Assembly (NCBI GenBank): GCA_963668115.1
Contig: OY764147.1
Span: 124,001 to 188,000, forward strand
Direction: 5' to 3'
Origin: Plut-88900 sp963668115
GTDB lineage: Bacteria > Chloroflexota > Dehalococcoidia > Plut-88900
DNA: 64,000 nt
Shown: piece after piece, positions 45,762-54,735 of the stretch
Layout: each line of letters starts with the position of its first letter
How positions within the stretch are numbered: the first letter of the stretch is position 1
The notes under the pieces: model-generated
Told to the model about the DNA's origin: nothing
The model's input: the letters and a program-made list of their open reading frames with translations, nothing else
Databases searched by the model: none
Translations under genes and position numbers: made by a program

Positions 45762-46706
45762 TCATGCGACGAGGGGCTTGATGTCAGAGGCGAACCGTTC
45801 CATGGACTCCAGGGCTTCGCTTATGGAGCCCGACCTGTAGGAGAAGAGGAAGTAGTCGACGCCCACGTTGGCGTAGCGGTGGATGTCCTCGGCGATTTGT
45901 TCGGGAGAGCCGGAGAGGGTGCGGCGTTCGGAGGTATCACCGCCGCAGTCAAACCCGAGGTCGGTGCTGAAGCAGACGGATATGGAGGCCGGGTCCCGGC
46001 CTGCCTTCTCGGCCAGAGAGCCAAGAAGCTGGATTTTCTGCTTGAGTTCGTCCGGTTCCAGGCCCGCGGTGCCGCGTAGGCCAATGGGCAGCCAGGCGTC
46101 GCCCAGTTTCGCAGTACGCCTTATGGCCGGGCCACTGTGCCCACCGACCCATATGGGGATGCTGTCCCTCTGTACGGGCCTGGGGGAGAAGTTGTAGCCG
46201 GAAGCGTGAGTGAACTGGCCCTTGAACTCGGGGAAGGGATTAGTCCAGAGCTCTCGGAAGAGGGCGATATATTCATCGGTGACACGACCTCGTTCTGCAA
46301 AGGGAGGGGAGTCGAGGGCTTCAAACTCCTCCTCCATCCAACCGGCGCCGATGCCGAGGATCACCCGTCCGCCGGTCAGGAAGTCCAACGTCGAGACCAT
46401 CTTGGCTGCTAGGACGGGGTTGCGGTAAGGAAGGACGAGGACATGGGTCCCCAGCCGGACAGAATTGGTTACGCCGCCAAGATATGCGAGGGTTGTAAGG
46501 GGTTCGCAGTAGGGTGTGTCTCCATCAAAAGGCATTTCACCGGAATCGCTATAGGGGTAGAGGGGGGCGATGTCGGTGGGGATTACGATGTGATCGCTGA
46601 CCCAGACGGAATCGTAGCCGCTCTTCTCGGCGGTCTGGGCCATCAACTTCAGGTTCTCGGCAGAGGTGAGTTCACCACGATTAGGAAGGGTGCATCCGAA
46701 CTGCAT
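45762..46706 (-). CDS. LLM-class F420-dependent oxidoreductase-like protein
   Basis: A 314-residue TIM-barrel flavin/F420 enzyme. Start ATG 46704-46706 (MQFGCTLPNRG) has GGAGGA 7 bases upstream; a longer frame is spurious. Segments: AQTAEKSGYDSVWVSDHIVIP, LGTHVLVLPYRNPVLAAKMVSTLDFLTGGRVILGIGAGWMEEEFEAL and IPIWVGGHSGPAIRRTAKLGDAWLP, as in F420-dependent members. The short form with AGW(M)EEEF is usual for F420 enzymes of actinobacteria and Chloroflexota. It probably shares a transcript with the downstream methyltransferase. Confidence 0.87.
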   Translation of the reverse strand: MQFGCTLPNRGELTSAENLKLMAQTAEKSGYDSVWVSDHIVIPTDIAPLYPYSDSGEMPFDGDTPYCEPLTTLAYLGGVTNSVRLGTHVLVLPYRNPVLAAKMVSTLDFLTGGRVILGIGAGWMEEEFEALDSPPFAERGRVTDEYIALFRELWTNPFPEFKGQFTHASGYNFSPRPVQRDSIPIWVGGHSGPAIRRTAKLGDAWLPIGLRGTAGLEPDELKQKIQLLGSLAEKAGRDPASISVCFSTDLGFDCGGDTSERRTLSGSPEQIAEDIHRYANVGVDYFLFSYRSGSISEALESMERFASDIKPLVA

Positions 46707-46782
46707 GAGTGGGTCCTCCGTGAGGGCAAGTGGGGACGGGGAGATTATATCGCAAGGTATAAAGGTATATAGGTGACGGGGG

Positions 46783-47865
46783 TCAGGACTCGTCTTCATC
46801 CAGGCGGAGGAGAGGGAGTTGGCCGAAATCCTGGAACCCGGAGACGCCGACGCCCAGGAGTCGGAACTCGAGGCCGGGTTGCATTTCACGGCGGAGCAGG
46901 ACTCGGGCGTGACGGAAGATATCGTCAGTGTCGTCTATGGCAGCCGTTAGTGTATGCTGTCGGGTGAAGGTGGTGAAGTTGGCGAGTCTGAGCTTGATGG
47001 AGACGGTCTTGCCTCGGAGACCTTCTTTCCTAAGCCGGTTACCGACTTCCCGAGACAGGTCAGCCAAGACTGATTCCATGTAGTCACGATCGCCCACGTC
47101 GTTGGGAAATGTAGTCTCCGAGCTAATGGACTTGGTCTCTCGGGAAGGGACGACTGGTTCGTTGTCAATGCCAAGGGCGCGGGCTTTGAGCTCGGGGCCG
47201 CGCTTGCCGAAAGTGTTGCCCAGCCAGGCGTCTTCACGGTCGGCGAGATCGCCAATAGTATCTATGCCGTATCTTTGGAGAAGCTCGGCGGACTTTTCTC
47301 CGACTCCCCAGAGGAGGCCGACGTTCAGAGGCCTCAGAAAGTCCTGTTCATCGCCGGGCCTGACCAGAAGCAGGCCGTCGGGCTTACCCAACTGGGAGGC
47401 GATCTTGGCAACGGTTTTGGACGTGCCGCCACCGATCGTGACGGGAAGGCCGGCGGTGATTCGGACTTCCGCCTTCAGCTGGGCCGCCGTGCGCTGGACG
47501 AAGCCTCGGGGGACCGACCAGCTGATGTCGAGGTAGGCTTCGTCGAGGGAGAGGGGCTCGACGAGGGGGGTCAGGTCCCGGTAGACAGCCATGACTTTTT
47601 CGGAGAGCTCCCGATAGCGGTTGAAGCGAGGTGAGACCCGAATCACGGTAGGATGCAGTCGTACGGCGGTGCGCATGGGCATGGCGGAGCGTATGCCGAA
47701 CTCCCGGGCCTCGTAGGAGGCAGCGGCTACAACGCCTCGAACGGTGGGGGAGCCGCCGACTACAAGTGGTTTGCCCCTGTAGTTGGGGTTGTCCATCTGC
47801 TCGACGGAGGCATAGAAAGCATCAAGGTCTGCATGAAGGATGTAGCGCCAGGAATCGGGAGTCAT
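46783..47865 (-). CDS. dinB: DNA polymerase IV (Y family)
   Basis: A 360-residue translesion DNA polymerase. The catalytic carboxylates are in HADLDAFYASVEQ (metal Asp) and LSLDEAYLDIS (Asp-Glu). KTVAKIASQLGKPDGLLLVRPG, a helix-hairpin-helix thumb part (LLWGVGEKSAELLQRYGI) and the little-finger domain (SSETTFPNDV) follow in normal order. The end (GVSGFQDFGQLPLLRLDEDES) is short of a full clamp-binding motif, though QLPLL may serve. It copies past DNA lesions at low fidelity. No LexA box was searched for beyond eye inspection. Confidence 0.92.
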   Translation of the reverse strand: MTPDSWRYILHADLDAFYASVEQMDNPNYRGKPLVVGGSPTVRGVVAAASYEAREFGIRSAMPMRTAVRLHPTVIRVSPRFNRYRELSEKVMAVYRDLTPLVEPLSLDEAYLDISWSVPRGFVQRTAAQLKAEVRITAGLPVTIGGGTSKTVAKIASQLGKPDGLLLVRPGDEQDFLRPLNVGLLWGVGEKSAELLQRYGIDTIGDLADREDAWLGNTFGKRGPELKARALGIDNEPVVPSRETKSISSETTFPNDVGDRDYMESVLADLSREVGNRLRKEGLRGKTVSIKLRLANFTTFTRQHTLTAAIDDTDDIFRHARVLLRREMQPGLEFRLLGVGVSGFQDFGQLPLLRLDEDES

Positions 47866-47930
47866 GGGGGGATTTTAGCGGATGAAGGAAAGAGTGTTTT
47901 GTCGATATCCGATTCGAGAGATGCTAGCAA

Positions 47931-47960
47931 TTGAACATGATATGGGGACTGGACTATACT
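47931..47960 (+). promoter_or_regulatory. Promoter of the relA/rpsT transcript
   Basis: TTGAAC (47931-47936) and TATACT (47955-47960) with an 18-base spacer, upstream of the ATG at 47992. It fits a sigma-70 type promoter, with start near 47967. Confidence 0.6.
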
Positions 47961-47991
47961 GACTTATGTTGAATTGCCGTAGGCACAAGAG

Positions 47992-50175
47992 ATGAGCATA
48001 GAGAAACTAATTTCGAGCCTGGGAAAGTATCTGCCGGAGGACCGGGTCGGGTTTGTGGCGGAGGCGTATAACTTTGCCGAAGTCAGTCATGCGGGACAGG
48101 TGAGAAAGTCGGGGGAGGCGTACATTCAACACCCGCTTTCTACTGCGCTGCATCTTGCCGACCTGAAGCTGGACGCGAACTGCATTGCGGCTGCGTTGCT
48201 ACATGATGTGCTGGAGGACTGCGACGTCTCGCCGGAGGAGTTGGACCATAAGTTCGGGCCGGAGGTGACGCGGCTGGTTGACGGGGTATCCAAGCTGACC
48301 AGACTGGAACTCCTTGCGATACGCAGGGAGAACGGGCACGGGATAGATGCCTCGGCGACACAGGCCGAAAACCTGCGCAAGATGCTGGTGGCGATGGCAC
48401 AGGACATCCGGGTTGTGCTAATCAAGCTGGCTGACAGGCTACACAACATGAACACCCTCAGAGCATTACCCAGGCAACGGCAACTGAATATAGCCCGGGA
48501 AACGCTGGACATATATGCTCCGCTGGCACACCGGCTCGGCATGGCGGACTTGAAGTGGAAGCTGGAAGACCTGGCGTTCCGCGTACTGCAACCCGACAGG
48601 TACCGCGAGATCTCTCGTTTGCTCACCCAAAAGCGTGCAAAGCGGGAACGCTTCATAGCGCAGGTAACGCATCTGCTCAAGGCGGCCTTGGAAGAGTCCG
48701 GCATCGAGGCAGAGGTTACCGGGAGACCGAAACACATTTACAGCATCCACCGAAAGATGACGCGGTATACGGCGCAGGGCAAGGAGTTCGACCAGATACA
48801 CGATCTGTTCGCCTTGCGGGTACTGGTAGATAGGGTTGTGGACTGCTACGCGGCACTGGGCATTACCCACGGGCTCTGGCACCCGATCCCCGGGCAATTC
48901 GACGACTACATAGCAAGCCCAAGGGAGAACAGCTACCAGTCCCTGCATACCAGCGTCAAAGCAGAGGGCGGAGTGCCCATGGAGATCCAGATTCGCACCT
49001 TCGAGATGCACCAGGTTTCAGAGTTCGGGATTGCGGCACACTGGCGATACAAGGAAGGCGCCAAGGGCACCAGCCATTTCGAGGACAGGATGACGTGGGT
49101 GAGGCAGCTGCTAGAGTGGCAGAGGGAGGTGTCGGGGGCGGAGGAGTTCCTGGAATCAGTGAAGACGGACCTGCTTCCGAACCAGGTGTTCGTATACACG
49201 CCCAAAGGAGAGGTCAAGGAACTACCCTCGGGGGCGACACCGATAGACTTTGCGTACCGGATTCACACGGATATAGGGCACAAGTGCAGCGGTGCGAAGG
49301 TAAACGGCAAGCTGACCTCGCTTGACTATCAGCTTGAGAACGGAGATACGGTACAGATACTCACGAGCAACAAGGTTCCGGGCCCGAGGCTTGACTGGCT
49401 GAACCCGGACCTAGGGTATGTGAATACGGCCGGGGCCCGGCAAGCGATCCGCCTGTGGTTCAGGAAGCAGGAGCGGGAAGAGAATATACAGCGGGGCCAG
49501 GAGCTGATCGAGAAGGAGCGAAGACGGCTGGCGCTGGACTATACGGTGGACGAGATTGCAGACAAGCTGAGCTTCACGACCAGGGAAGACCTGTATGCGG
49601 CAGTAGGCTCGGGAGCGATCAGCATCCACCAGATCACTACGAGGCTGTCCGGAACGGAAAAGCAGGCACCCGACACCGGCTCCCTAGTGCAGACAGACTC
49701 GGGGTTCAACGCCGGGGTGACGGTGCTGGGGGTGGATGACGTATTAACCCGTCTGGCGAGGTGCTGCCAACCGCTGCCCGGTAACGAAATCATGGGGTTC
49801 ATAACTCGGGCGCAGGGGGTGAGCGTACATCGGAAGTCCTGCCACAATATCAAGAACGTAACGGAACCTGAGAGACTGATAGAGGTGGACTGGGGTTCGA
49901 CTGCAAGGCTGTATCCTGTTAGAATCGAGATAGAAGGCAAAGACAGGGTAGGTTTGCTGAGAGACATAACGACGGTCGTCTCGGCAGAGAAAGTGAACAT
50001 ATCGGGAGTAATATCGGAGACACACGAGGACGGCACGGTGACCGAGCATCTGAGCCTAGGGACAAACGGCATCAGGCAGTTGAGTAGGATTTTCAACAGG
50101 CTTGAGAAAGTGCAGGGAGTGTTGCGGGTCAGGAGAAGCGATCAGCACACGCAGGCTGTGGTTACGGGAAGCTAG
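47992..50175 (+). CDS. Bifunctional (p)ppGpp synthetase/hydrolase (RelA/SpoT)
   Basis: A 727-residue stringent-response enzyme. Domains in order: HD hydrolase (AYIQHPLSTALHLADL and LLHDVLEDCDVS, complete HDxxED), nucleotidyltransferase (GRPKHIYSIHRKM, GLWHPIPGQFDDYIASPRENSYQSLHTS), TGS (TPKGEVKELPSGATPIDFAYRIH, from about 400), a helical and zinc-finger-like region (RLARCCQPLPGNEIMGFITRAQGVSVHRKSC) and ACT (YPVRIEIEGKDRVGLLRDITTV). Both catalytic domains look intact. The gene for ribosomal protein S20 follows 27 bases downstream, before a terminator. Confidence 0.94.
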   Translation: MSIEKLISSLGKYLPEDRVGFVAEAYNFAEVSHAGQVRKSGEAYIQHPLSTALHLADLKLDANCIAAALLHDVLEDCDVSPEELDHKFGPEVTRLVDGVSKLTRLELLAIRRENGHGIDASATQAENLRKMLVAMAQDIRVVLIKLADRLHNMNTLRALPRQRQLNIARETLDIYAPLAHRLGMADLKWKLEDLAFRVLQPDRYREISRLLTQKRAKRERFIAQVTHLLKAALEESGIEAEVTGRPKHIYSIHRKMTRYTAQGKEFDQIHDLFALRVLVDRVVDCYAALGITHGLWHPIPGQFDDYIASPRENSYQSLHTSVKAEGGVPMEIQIRTFEMHQVSEFGIAAHWRYKEGAKGTSHFEDRMTWVRQLLEWQREVSGAEEFLESVKTDLLPNQVFVYTPKGEVKELPSGATPIDFAYRIHTDIGHKCSGAKVNGKLTSLDYQLENGDTVQILTSNKVPGPRLDWLNPDLGYVNTAGARQAIRLWFRKQEREENIQRGQELIEKERRRLALDYTVDEIADKLSFTTREDLYAAVGSGAISIHQITTRLSGTEKQAPDTGSLVQTDSGFNAGVTVLGVDDVLTRLARCCQPLPGNEIMGFITRAQGVSVHRKSCHNIKNVTEPERLIEVDWGSTARLYPVRIEIEGKDRVGLLRDITTVVSAEKVNISGVISETHEDGTVTEHLSLGTNGIRQLSRIFNRLEKVQGVLRVRRSDQHTQAVVTGS

Positions 50176-50202
50176 TCCACGGTCCGGGAGGAAAACAGAA
50201 CA

Positions 50203-50532
50203 GTGGCCAATTCAAGATCGGCAGAGAAATCAGCTAGGGTATCGGCGCGGAAGGCGGCTATCAATCGTCGGGTGACGAGCCCACTCAGGACTCAAGTCAA
50301 AACTGCTAGGAAGTCGATGGAGAGTGGAGACATAGCAGAGGCACAGAAGTCGACGCGTACAGCAGTCTCCTTACTGGACAGGGCAGGGTCTCGGGGTTAC
50401 ATACACCGGAACAAGGCTTCCAGGCTGGCGTCGAGGTTGACGAAGGGGCTCAACAGGATGATTAGCGAGCCCAGTCAGGATGCAAAACCGAGAAGCGGGT
50501 CTGCAAGGCGGGGGGCTTCGAAGAAGAAGTAG
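50203..50532 (+). CDS. rpsT: 30S ribosomal protein S20
   Basis: A 109-residue basic ribosomal protein that binds 16S rRNA. It starts at GTG 50203 (MANSRSAEKSARVSARKAAINRR), with GGGAGG upstream, and keeps the S20 core KTARKSMESGDIAEAQKS and GYIHRNKASRLASRLTKGLNRM. It is longer than the usual ~88 residues because of a Ser/Arg/Lys-rich tail. It lies in one transcript with the RelA/SpoT gene and ends before a strong terminator. Confidence 0.95.
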   Translation: MANSRSAEKSARVSARKAAINRRVTSPLRTQVKTARKSMESGDIAEAQKSTRTAVSLLDRAGSRGYIHRNKASRLASRLTKGLNRMISEPSQDAKPRSGSARRGASKKK

Positions 50533-50579
50533 TAGAACCACCTCAACTCGTATCCCCAGGCTTTACTTTAATGGATTGG

Positions 50580-50618
50580 CCGGGTTGTTGGTTTAGCCGG
50601 CAACCCGGTTTTTCTTTT
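50580..50618 (+). terminator. Intrinsic terminator after rpsT
   Basis: Stem CCGGGTTG (50580-50587)/CAACCCGG (50601-50608) followed by TTTTTCTTTT. It ends the relA-rpsT transcript. Confidence 0.9.
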
Positions 50619-50686
50619 AGGGAGGGGATCACTCTCACCCTAACCTTCCCCTCAAGAGATATGAAGTAGAACCCAGCCACACCAAG

Positions 50687-50719
50687 GGGATGGATTCTGG
50701 CTTGAAGTCGGAATGACAG
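50687..50719 (+). repeat. Diverged module B dispersed repeat
   Basis: GGATGGATTCTGG then GTCGGAATGACAG keep the outline of the repeats at 15627 and 16875, with changed arms. Located just after the rpsT terminator. Confidence 0.55.
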
Positions 50720-50739
50720 GGGAAGAAACGGCTATAGTG

Positions 50740-51855
50740 TCAGGGTTTGGAGAATCGAGAGGGGAGGAGGCCCGAGTAGTCTATTTCCGAGTGGCCGTCT
50801 GTTATGAGGTCGGCGATGACTTTGCCCATGCCGGGGCCGAGCAGGATGCCCTTGCGGCCCCCACCGGCGCAGAGGTAGGCACCTTCCCAGCCCGGGACCT
50901 CGCCGATGATGGGAATGAGGTCCGAGGCCATAGGTCGTAGGCATGCGGTCTGTAGGGCGACGCGGGCGTCGGCGAGGGATGGGATCATCTTGACGGCGTC
51001 GGACATGACGCTGTTCATGGCTTCGACGTTTGTGGACACGTCGAAGCCGGCTTCTTCCTCGGTGGTGCCGCACCAGGTGAGGCCATCGGCCTTGGTGCCG
51101 CAATAGCTGTCGTGGTAGCCGAACCAGCACCGCAGCGGTTCGCCAGGCATCTCCAGCCTTACTATCTGGCCTTTAAGGGGCCAAATGGGGACGGGGAAAT
51201 CGATCCATGAAGCGGCCTCGGGGCTCCAGGGGCCCATGGCGATCACAACGGTATCGCAGGGGATTTCGTCACCGCTTTCGGTGATGACGGATTTGGGTCG
51301 GGCGCCGTCACGGTTGATGCCGACTACGTTCCCGTGCCTGAGGACTGCGCCCAGCTTTTCGGCTGCCTGCATGACGGCTACGGAGAGCCGGTAGGCTTCG
51401 ACGGCGGCGGACTCTTCGATATATCGGAAGCGTATGGCATCGGGGTTTACACGGGGCTCGATTTCCTGCACCTGGGTAAGGTCAAGGATGCGTGAGTCTA
51501 TGCCCAGTTCGGTCTGCCATGCGACCTCTTCATCAAGCTCTCTGGCCTCCTCATTGGTAAAAGCCATCTTGACGTTTGCCCCCTTGCGATAATGGGTGTC
51601 GACGCCCGTAGCTTCAAGTAGTTCGCCGTACAGGTCACGATGAAGAAAGTAGCCCGCCTTGGCTAGCGGAAAGACCGGGCCGGGGATACCGGAGCCGCTG
51701 TGGTAGCTGAGCCCGCCAAAGGCATATCCCGAAGCGTGGCTCCCAATGGCCTCTCGCTCTACAACTGTGGCCTTCACGCCAGCTTTGCCAAGATAGTAAG
51801 CGGTGAGACAACCGGCGATTCCTCCACCCAATATGACTACGTCAGATGATTGCAT
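50740..51855 (-). CDS. FAD-dependent amine/amino-acid oxidoreductase (DAO family)
   Basis: A 371-residue flavoenzyme: SDVVILGGGIAGCLTAYYLGKAGVKATVVERE is the FAD fold, FGGLSYHSG an active-site-side segment, then CDTVVIAMGPWSPEAASW and, near the end, RPMASDLIPIIGEVPGWEGAYLCAGGGRKGILLGPGMGKVIADLI. This is the glycine/D-amino-acid/sarcosine oxidase outline. The substrate amine is unknown. It is transcribed on the minus strand toward rpsT. Confidence 0.88.
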   Translation of the reverse strand: MQSSDVVILGGGIAGCLTAYYLGKAGVKATVVEREAIGSHASGYAFGGLSYHSGSGIPGPVFPLAKAGYFLHRDLYGELLEATGVDTHYRKGANVKMAFTNEEARELDEEVAWQTELGIDSRILDLTQVQEIEPRVNPDAIRFRYIEESAAVEAYRLSVAVMQAAEKLGAVLRHGNVVGINRDGARPKSVITESGDEIPCDTVVIAMGPWSPEAASWIDFPVPIWPLKGQIVRLEMPGEPLRCWFGYHDSYCGTKADGLTWCGTTEEEAGFDVSTNVEAMNSVMSDAVKMIPSLADARVALQTACLRPMASDLIPIIGEVPGWEGAYLCAGGGRKGILLGPGMGKVIADLITDGHSEIDYSGLLPSRFSKP

Positions 51856-51879
51856 GATTTTCTCCTGGTGACGGGAAGG

Positions 51880-52185
51880 CTAGCCCATGGACATGCGGGA
51901 GTGGGCCTCACAGGGGAAACGCCTGAACTGAGAGGCCTGGTTATCGAGGGCCTTGGCAAGATGAGGGACCATTTCAAGGGTGCGCTCTTCGGAGGCGTCC
52001 TCCGGGGTGTCGACGGAGAGCATGGCGGTTACGCCGCAGTGGCAGGTTATCTTGAACATGAGGGCTCTGGCGGTGGACCTGCCGAGACCGACGGGGACTC
52101 TGCCTTTGAAAGATGCAATACCGGAGTCCTCGACGGAATCCAATATCAACTGCTGCAACTGATCTCGCTCCATGGTCTGGGGCAT
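51880..52185 (-). CDS. Small hypothetical protein with CxC motif
   Basis: About 101 residues; start unsure between ATG 52183-52185 (MPQTMERDQ) and the in-frame ATG at 52171-52173. It has helical ends, an ALMFKITCHCGVTAMLSV strand with CHC, and EERTLEMVPHLAKALDNQ. I do not recognise a family, and no clear ribosome site precedes it. It is a plausible gene because it fills the space between the DAO gene and the divergent tat genes, and the opposite strand's frame looks less protein-like. Confidence 0.45.
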   Translation of the reverse strand: MPQTMERDQLQQLILDSVEDSGIASFKGRVPVGLGRSTARALMFKITCHCGVTAMLSVDTPEDASEERTLEMVPHLAKALDNQASQFRRFPCEAHSRMSMG

Positions 52186-52232
52186 GTTAGCAGGGTCTCG
52201 GGGGAGGGGGAAGGGGTGGGGAGCCGTCGGGG

Positions 52233-52241
52233 TGCTATACT
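52233..52241 (+). promoter_or_regulatory. Extended -10 promoter of tat genes
   Basis: TGCTATACT (TG at 52233-52234, TATACT at 52236-52241), about 50 bases upstream of the TatB-like start. No clear -35 hexamer precedes it. Confidence 0.45.
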
Positions 52242-52289
52242 TCATTACCGGGCCGCGACCCTTACATACCCGACTCTAGAGAGCGCATT

Positions 52290-52583
52290 TTGAACCCGCT
52301 TAACGTAGGAATCCTGGAAATCCTGGTCATACTGGTGTTGGCGCTGGTGCTGTTCGGGCCTTCCAAGCTGATCTCCGTGGTGTCGTCACTCAGGGGCGCA
52401 TTGCAGGAATTTCAGCGGGCTGCGCAAGGGATGGCTTCTTCGGCGGTAGAGGAGGTCAAGGCGGAGACGGAATCGCCTGCGGAGCAACCGGTGGACTTCC
52501 GGGTGGAGGAGGAGCAGCAGGGGACCGCAAGGTCCAAAACTTCGTCTGCCGAGCCCCATAATCGATCGAGGCCCGTGGAGTAA
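52290..52583 (+). CDS. tatB: Sec-independent translocase subunit TatB-like
   Basis: A 97-residue protein with an N-terminal membrane helix (ILEILVILVLALVLFGPSKL, the Glu-plus-FGP hinge signature) followed by an amphipathic helix and a long Glu-rich tail, more TatB-like than TatA-like. It starts at TTG 52290. Its stop codon overlaps the tatC start by one base (TAATG), so the two are coupled. Confidence 0.85.
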   Translation: MNPLNVGILEILVILVLALVLFGPSKLISVVSSLRGALQEFQRAAQGMASSAVEEVKAETESPAEQPVDFRVEEEQQGTARSKTSSAEPHNRSRPVE

Positions 52584-53332
52584 TGGGCGCGTCGCAGAAG
52601 ATATCGGTACTGGAGCACCTGAGGGAGCTCAGGAACCGGTTCATAAAGTCGCTGCTCGCGCTAGCTGTGGGGACGGGAATAGCGGCAATCTTCACCTTCC
52701 GCGTTCTGGAGTTCCTCAAGGGGCCTGCGGGTGACACCCCACTGGTCTATATAGACCCAACGGAGTTCATCACCACATATTTCAAGGTGGCGCTCCTCGG
52801 TGGGCTAATCCTGGCCATGCCGGTAATTCTCTACCAGATGATCATGTTTGCCGCCCCGGGCCTCACGCCCAGGGAGAAGCGATACCTTCTGGTATCACTA
52901 CCGGGCATATTTTTATCATTCGCTGCGGGAATTGTGTTCGCATGGTTCGTACTGCTGCCACCGGCGATCAACTTCCTCTTCAACTTCGGGGGGGACGTGG
53001 CAGAGCCTCAGATAAGGATTGGCCGCTACATAAATTTGATCTTGGCGTTGAGCTTGTGGGTCGGGCTTTCATTCCAGACGCCACTGGTGATGACCTTGAT
53101 GGCGAGGTTGGGTGTCGTTAAACCGGCCAGCTTTGCAAAGAGAAGGAAGGTAGCGGTGCTGGGGGCTTTCATAGCGGCGGCGATTTTCACACCCACCTTT
53201 GATCCTGTTAACCAGACGCTTCTGGCGAGCCCGATAATCGTGCTATATGAAATCGGGATATGGCTTGCGAAGCTTGCGAATAGGCGGAGGTTGAAGGCGG
53301 CTGAACGGCGGATGCTGGAATTGGAGCGGTGA
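52583..53332 (+). CDS. tatC: Sec-independent translocase subunit TatC
   Basis: A 249-residue polytopic receptor of the twin-arginine translocase. ISVLEHLRELRNRFIKSLLAL is the classic amphipathic start, followed by the hydrophobic segments of the six-helix fold, with YIDPTEFITTYFKVALLGGLILAMPVILYQ and FAAPGLTPREKRYL. It transports folded proteins with twin-Arg signals together with TatA/B. A separate TatA gene is at 54736-54978 on the other strand. Confidence 0.94.
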   Translation: MGASQKISVLEHLRELRNRFIKSLLALAVGTGIAAIFTFRVLEFLKGPAGDTPLVYIDPTEFITTYFKVALLGGLILAMPVILYQMIMFAAPGLTPREKRYLLVSLPGIFLSFAAGIVFAWFVLLPPAINFLFNFGGDVAEPQIRIGRYINLILALSLWVGLSFQTPLVMTLMARLGVVKPASFAKRRKVAVLGAFIAAAIFTPTFDPVNQTLLASPIIVLYEIGIWLAKLANRRRLKAAERRMLELER

Positions 53333-53357
53333 GGGGTACATAATCCTCTCCCATCAA

Positions 53358-53496
53358 GAGGGCTTTGCGTAGCTGCGCGATATGGGAGCGGCACACCCCA
53401 CCCATTCTGCTTTTGAGACCCCCTTAGACAGGCTTAGGGCGAGCGGAATATCCTATCTAGCGGGGGTGGGTTCTGGATCTGAGGCCGGAATGACAG
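53358..53496 (+). repeat. Composite dispersed repeat, copy 2
   Basis: Segments in the same order as 16768-16910: GGGCTTTGCGTA, GCACACCCCACCCATTCTGC, a diverged module A (GAGACCCCC...CTTAGGGCGAGCGGAAT) and a diverged module B (GGTTCTGGATCTGAGGCCGG then AATGACAG). It sits just after tatC. Confidence 0.65.
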
Positions 53497-53615
53497 TTGT
53501 GCAAAGGTCTCGTCAAGGGAGAGGGGACTGGACCCCGCCACCCGCTCAGACGTCGAGAGCCTCAGCATGAGCGGCCCAATCCCGAGGAGCATACCAGACG
53601 GAGTCGGAGGACTGT

Positions 53616-54707
53616 ATGAGGGTTGAGAGGGCTTCTTATTTACGAGAGGTGTATAGGACGCTGGGGCGGGGGTTTGGGGCTTCTGAAGAGGAGGGGAGGC
53701 TGTTTGCGGAGCCGTTTGTGCAGGCGGACCTGTTCGGGAAGGATACGCAGGGGATTGCGTGCATTGACTTGGTCTATCCGTGGGTGAGGAGCGGTGCGCT
53801 CCGGTTTGGCACTCCGATGGCGACGGTAAGCGAGGGGCCTTCCTATGCGTTGTTGGACGGAAACAGGGGGCCAGGACAGATAACGGCTACGAGGGCGATG
53901 GACGTGGCGATAGAGAAGGCGAGGGAGTCGACGGTTGGGCTGGTATGGGTGCGAAACACCAATGATTTCACGATGGCCTCGGCGTATGCGGTGAGAGCGT
54001 TGGAGCACGACTTCATAGGATTGGCGATGAGCAACGGGGTGCCGCTGGTGTCTGCGTGGGGAGGCCGGGAGTCTATATTCAACACTAATCCCTTGGCCTT
54101 TGTCGTACCGGCCGGGAACGAGAGGCCGATCATCTTCGACGGGGCGATGAGTTCGGTGTCGCACGGTCGGGTGGTGCTATCTGCGAGGGACAGGGTGTCT
54201 ATGTCGGACGACCCCCTCGTCGGGACGGATGGCGTCCGGACGGGCGACCCAATCCCGTTGATAGTGGACCCGATGAGCCGGAACTCGGAGCAGCTTGGGG
54301 CGATACTGCCGCTGGGGCCGAAGGGCATGGGCTGGTTGTTATTCGTGGACGTGCTGGCCGGAATAGCGTCGGGTGGTACGACGGGAAAGAGCGTCCCCCA
54401 TGACCCCACACCCGACGAACCCTGGACAGGCGGGTTCTTCCTGATGGCGGTGAATGTCGGGAGTCTTCAGCCGCTGGATGAATTCAAAGCCAAGGTCGAT
54501 GAGATGATCAGGAACGTGAAGGAGTCGAAGACTGCAGAAGGGTTCCATGAGATCGTGCTTCCGGGGGAGCGGGCGCAACTGGAATATGAGCGGAGGTCTC
54601 GGGACGGGGTTCCGGTGCGGGGGGAATACTGGGAGCAGGTGGTTAGGATAGGCAGGGAGGTCGGGGTGGATGTGGAGGAGCTAAGGACGCGTGTCTCTGA
54701 AGGGTGA
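53616..54707 (+). CDS. Ldh2/malate-lactate dehydrogenase family oxidoreductase
   Basis: A 363-residue NAD(P)-dependent dehydrogenase of the MDH/ureidoglycolate dehydrogenase family, which is not of Rossmann type. Segments: PFVQADLFGKDTQGIACIDLVYPWVRSG, LLDGNRGPGQITATRAMDVAIEKA, GLVWVRNTNDFTMASAYAVRAL, SNGVPLVSAWGGRESIFNTNPLAFVVPAG and ILPLGPKGMGWLLFVDVLAGIASGG. The catalytic His of the family (usually GxSxHFG) is not plain: the segment reads NTNDFTMAS. So activity may differ from that of relatives. Confidence 0.82.
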   Translation: MRVERASYLREVYRTLGRGFGASEEEGRLFAEPFVQADLFGKDTQGIACIDLVYPWVRSGALRFGTPMATVSEGPSYALLDGNRGPGQITATRAMDVAIEKARESTVGLVWVRNTNDFTMASAYAVRALEHDFIGLAMSNGVPLVSAWGGRESIFNTNPLAFVVPAGNERPIIFDGAMSSVSHGRVVLSARDRVSMSDDPLVGTDGVRTGDPIPLIVDPMSRNSEQLGAILPLGPKGMGWLLFVDVLAGIASGGTTGKSVPHDPTPDEPWTGGFFLMAVNVGSLQPLDEFKAKVDEMIRNVKESKTAEGFHEIVLPGERAQLEYERRSRDGVPVRGEYWEQVVRIGREVGVDVEELRTRVSEG

Positions 54708-54735
54708 GATACGGGACCCCGAGATCAGTGAGAGA

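Noticed and set aside
51850..52293. Plus-strand 147-codon frame
   Set aside because: It is Gly-rich, overlaps the tatB promoter region and start, and looks less protein-like than the minus-strand frame kept in the list.
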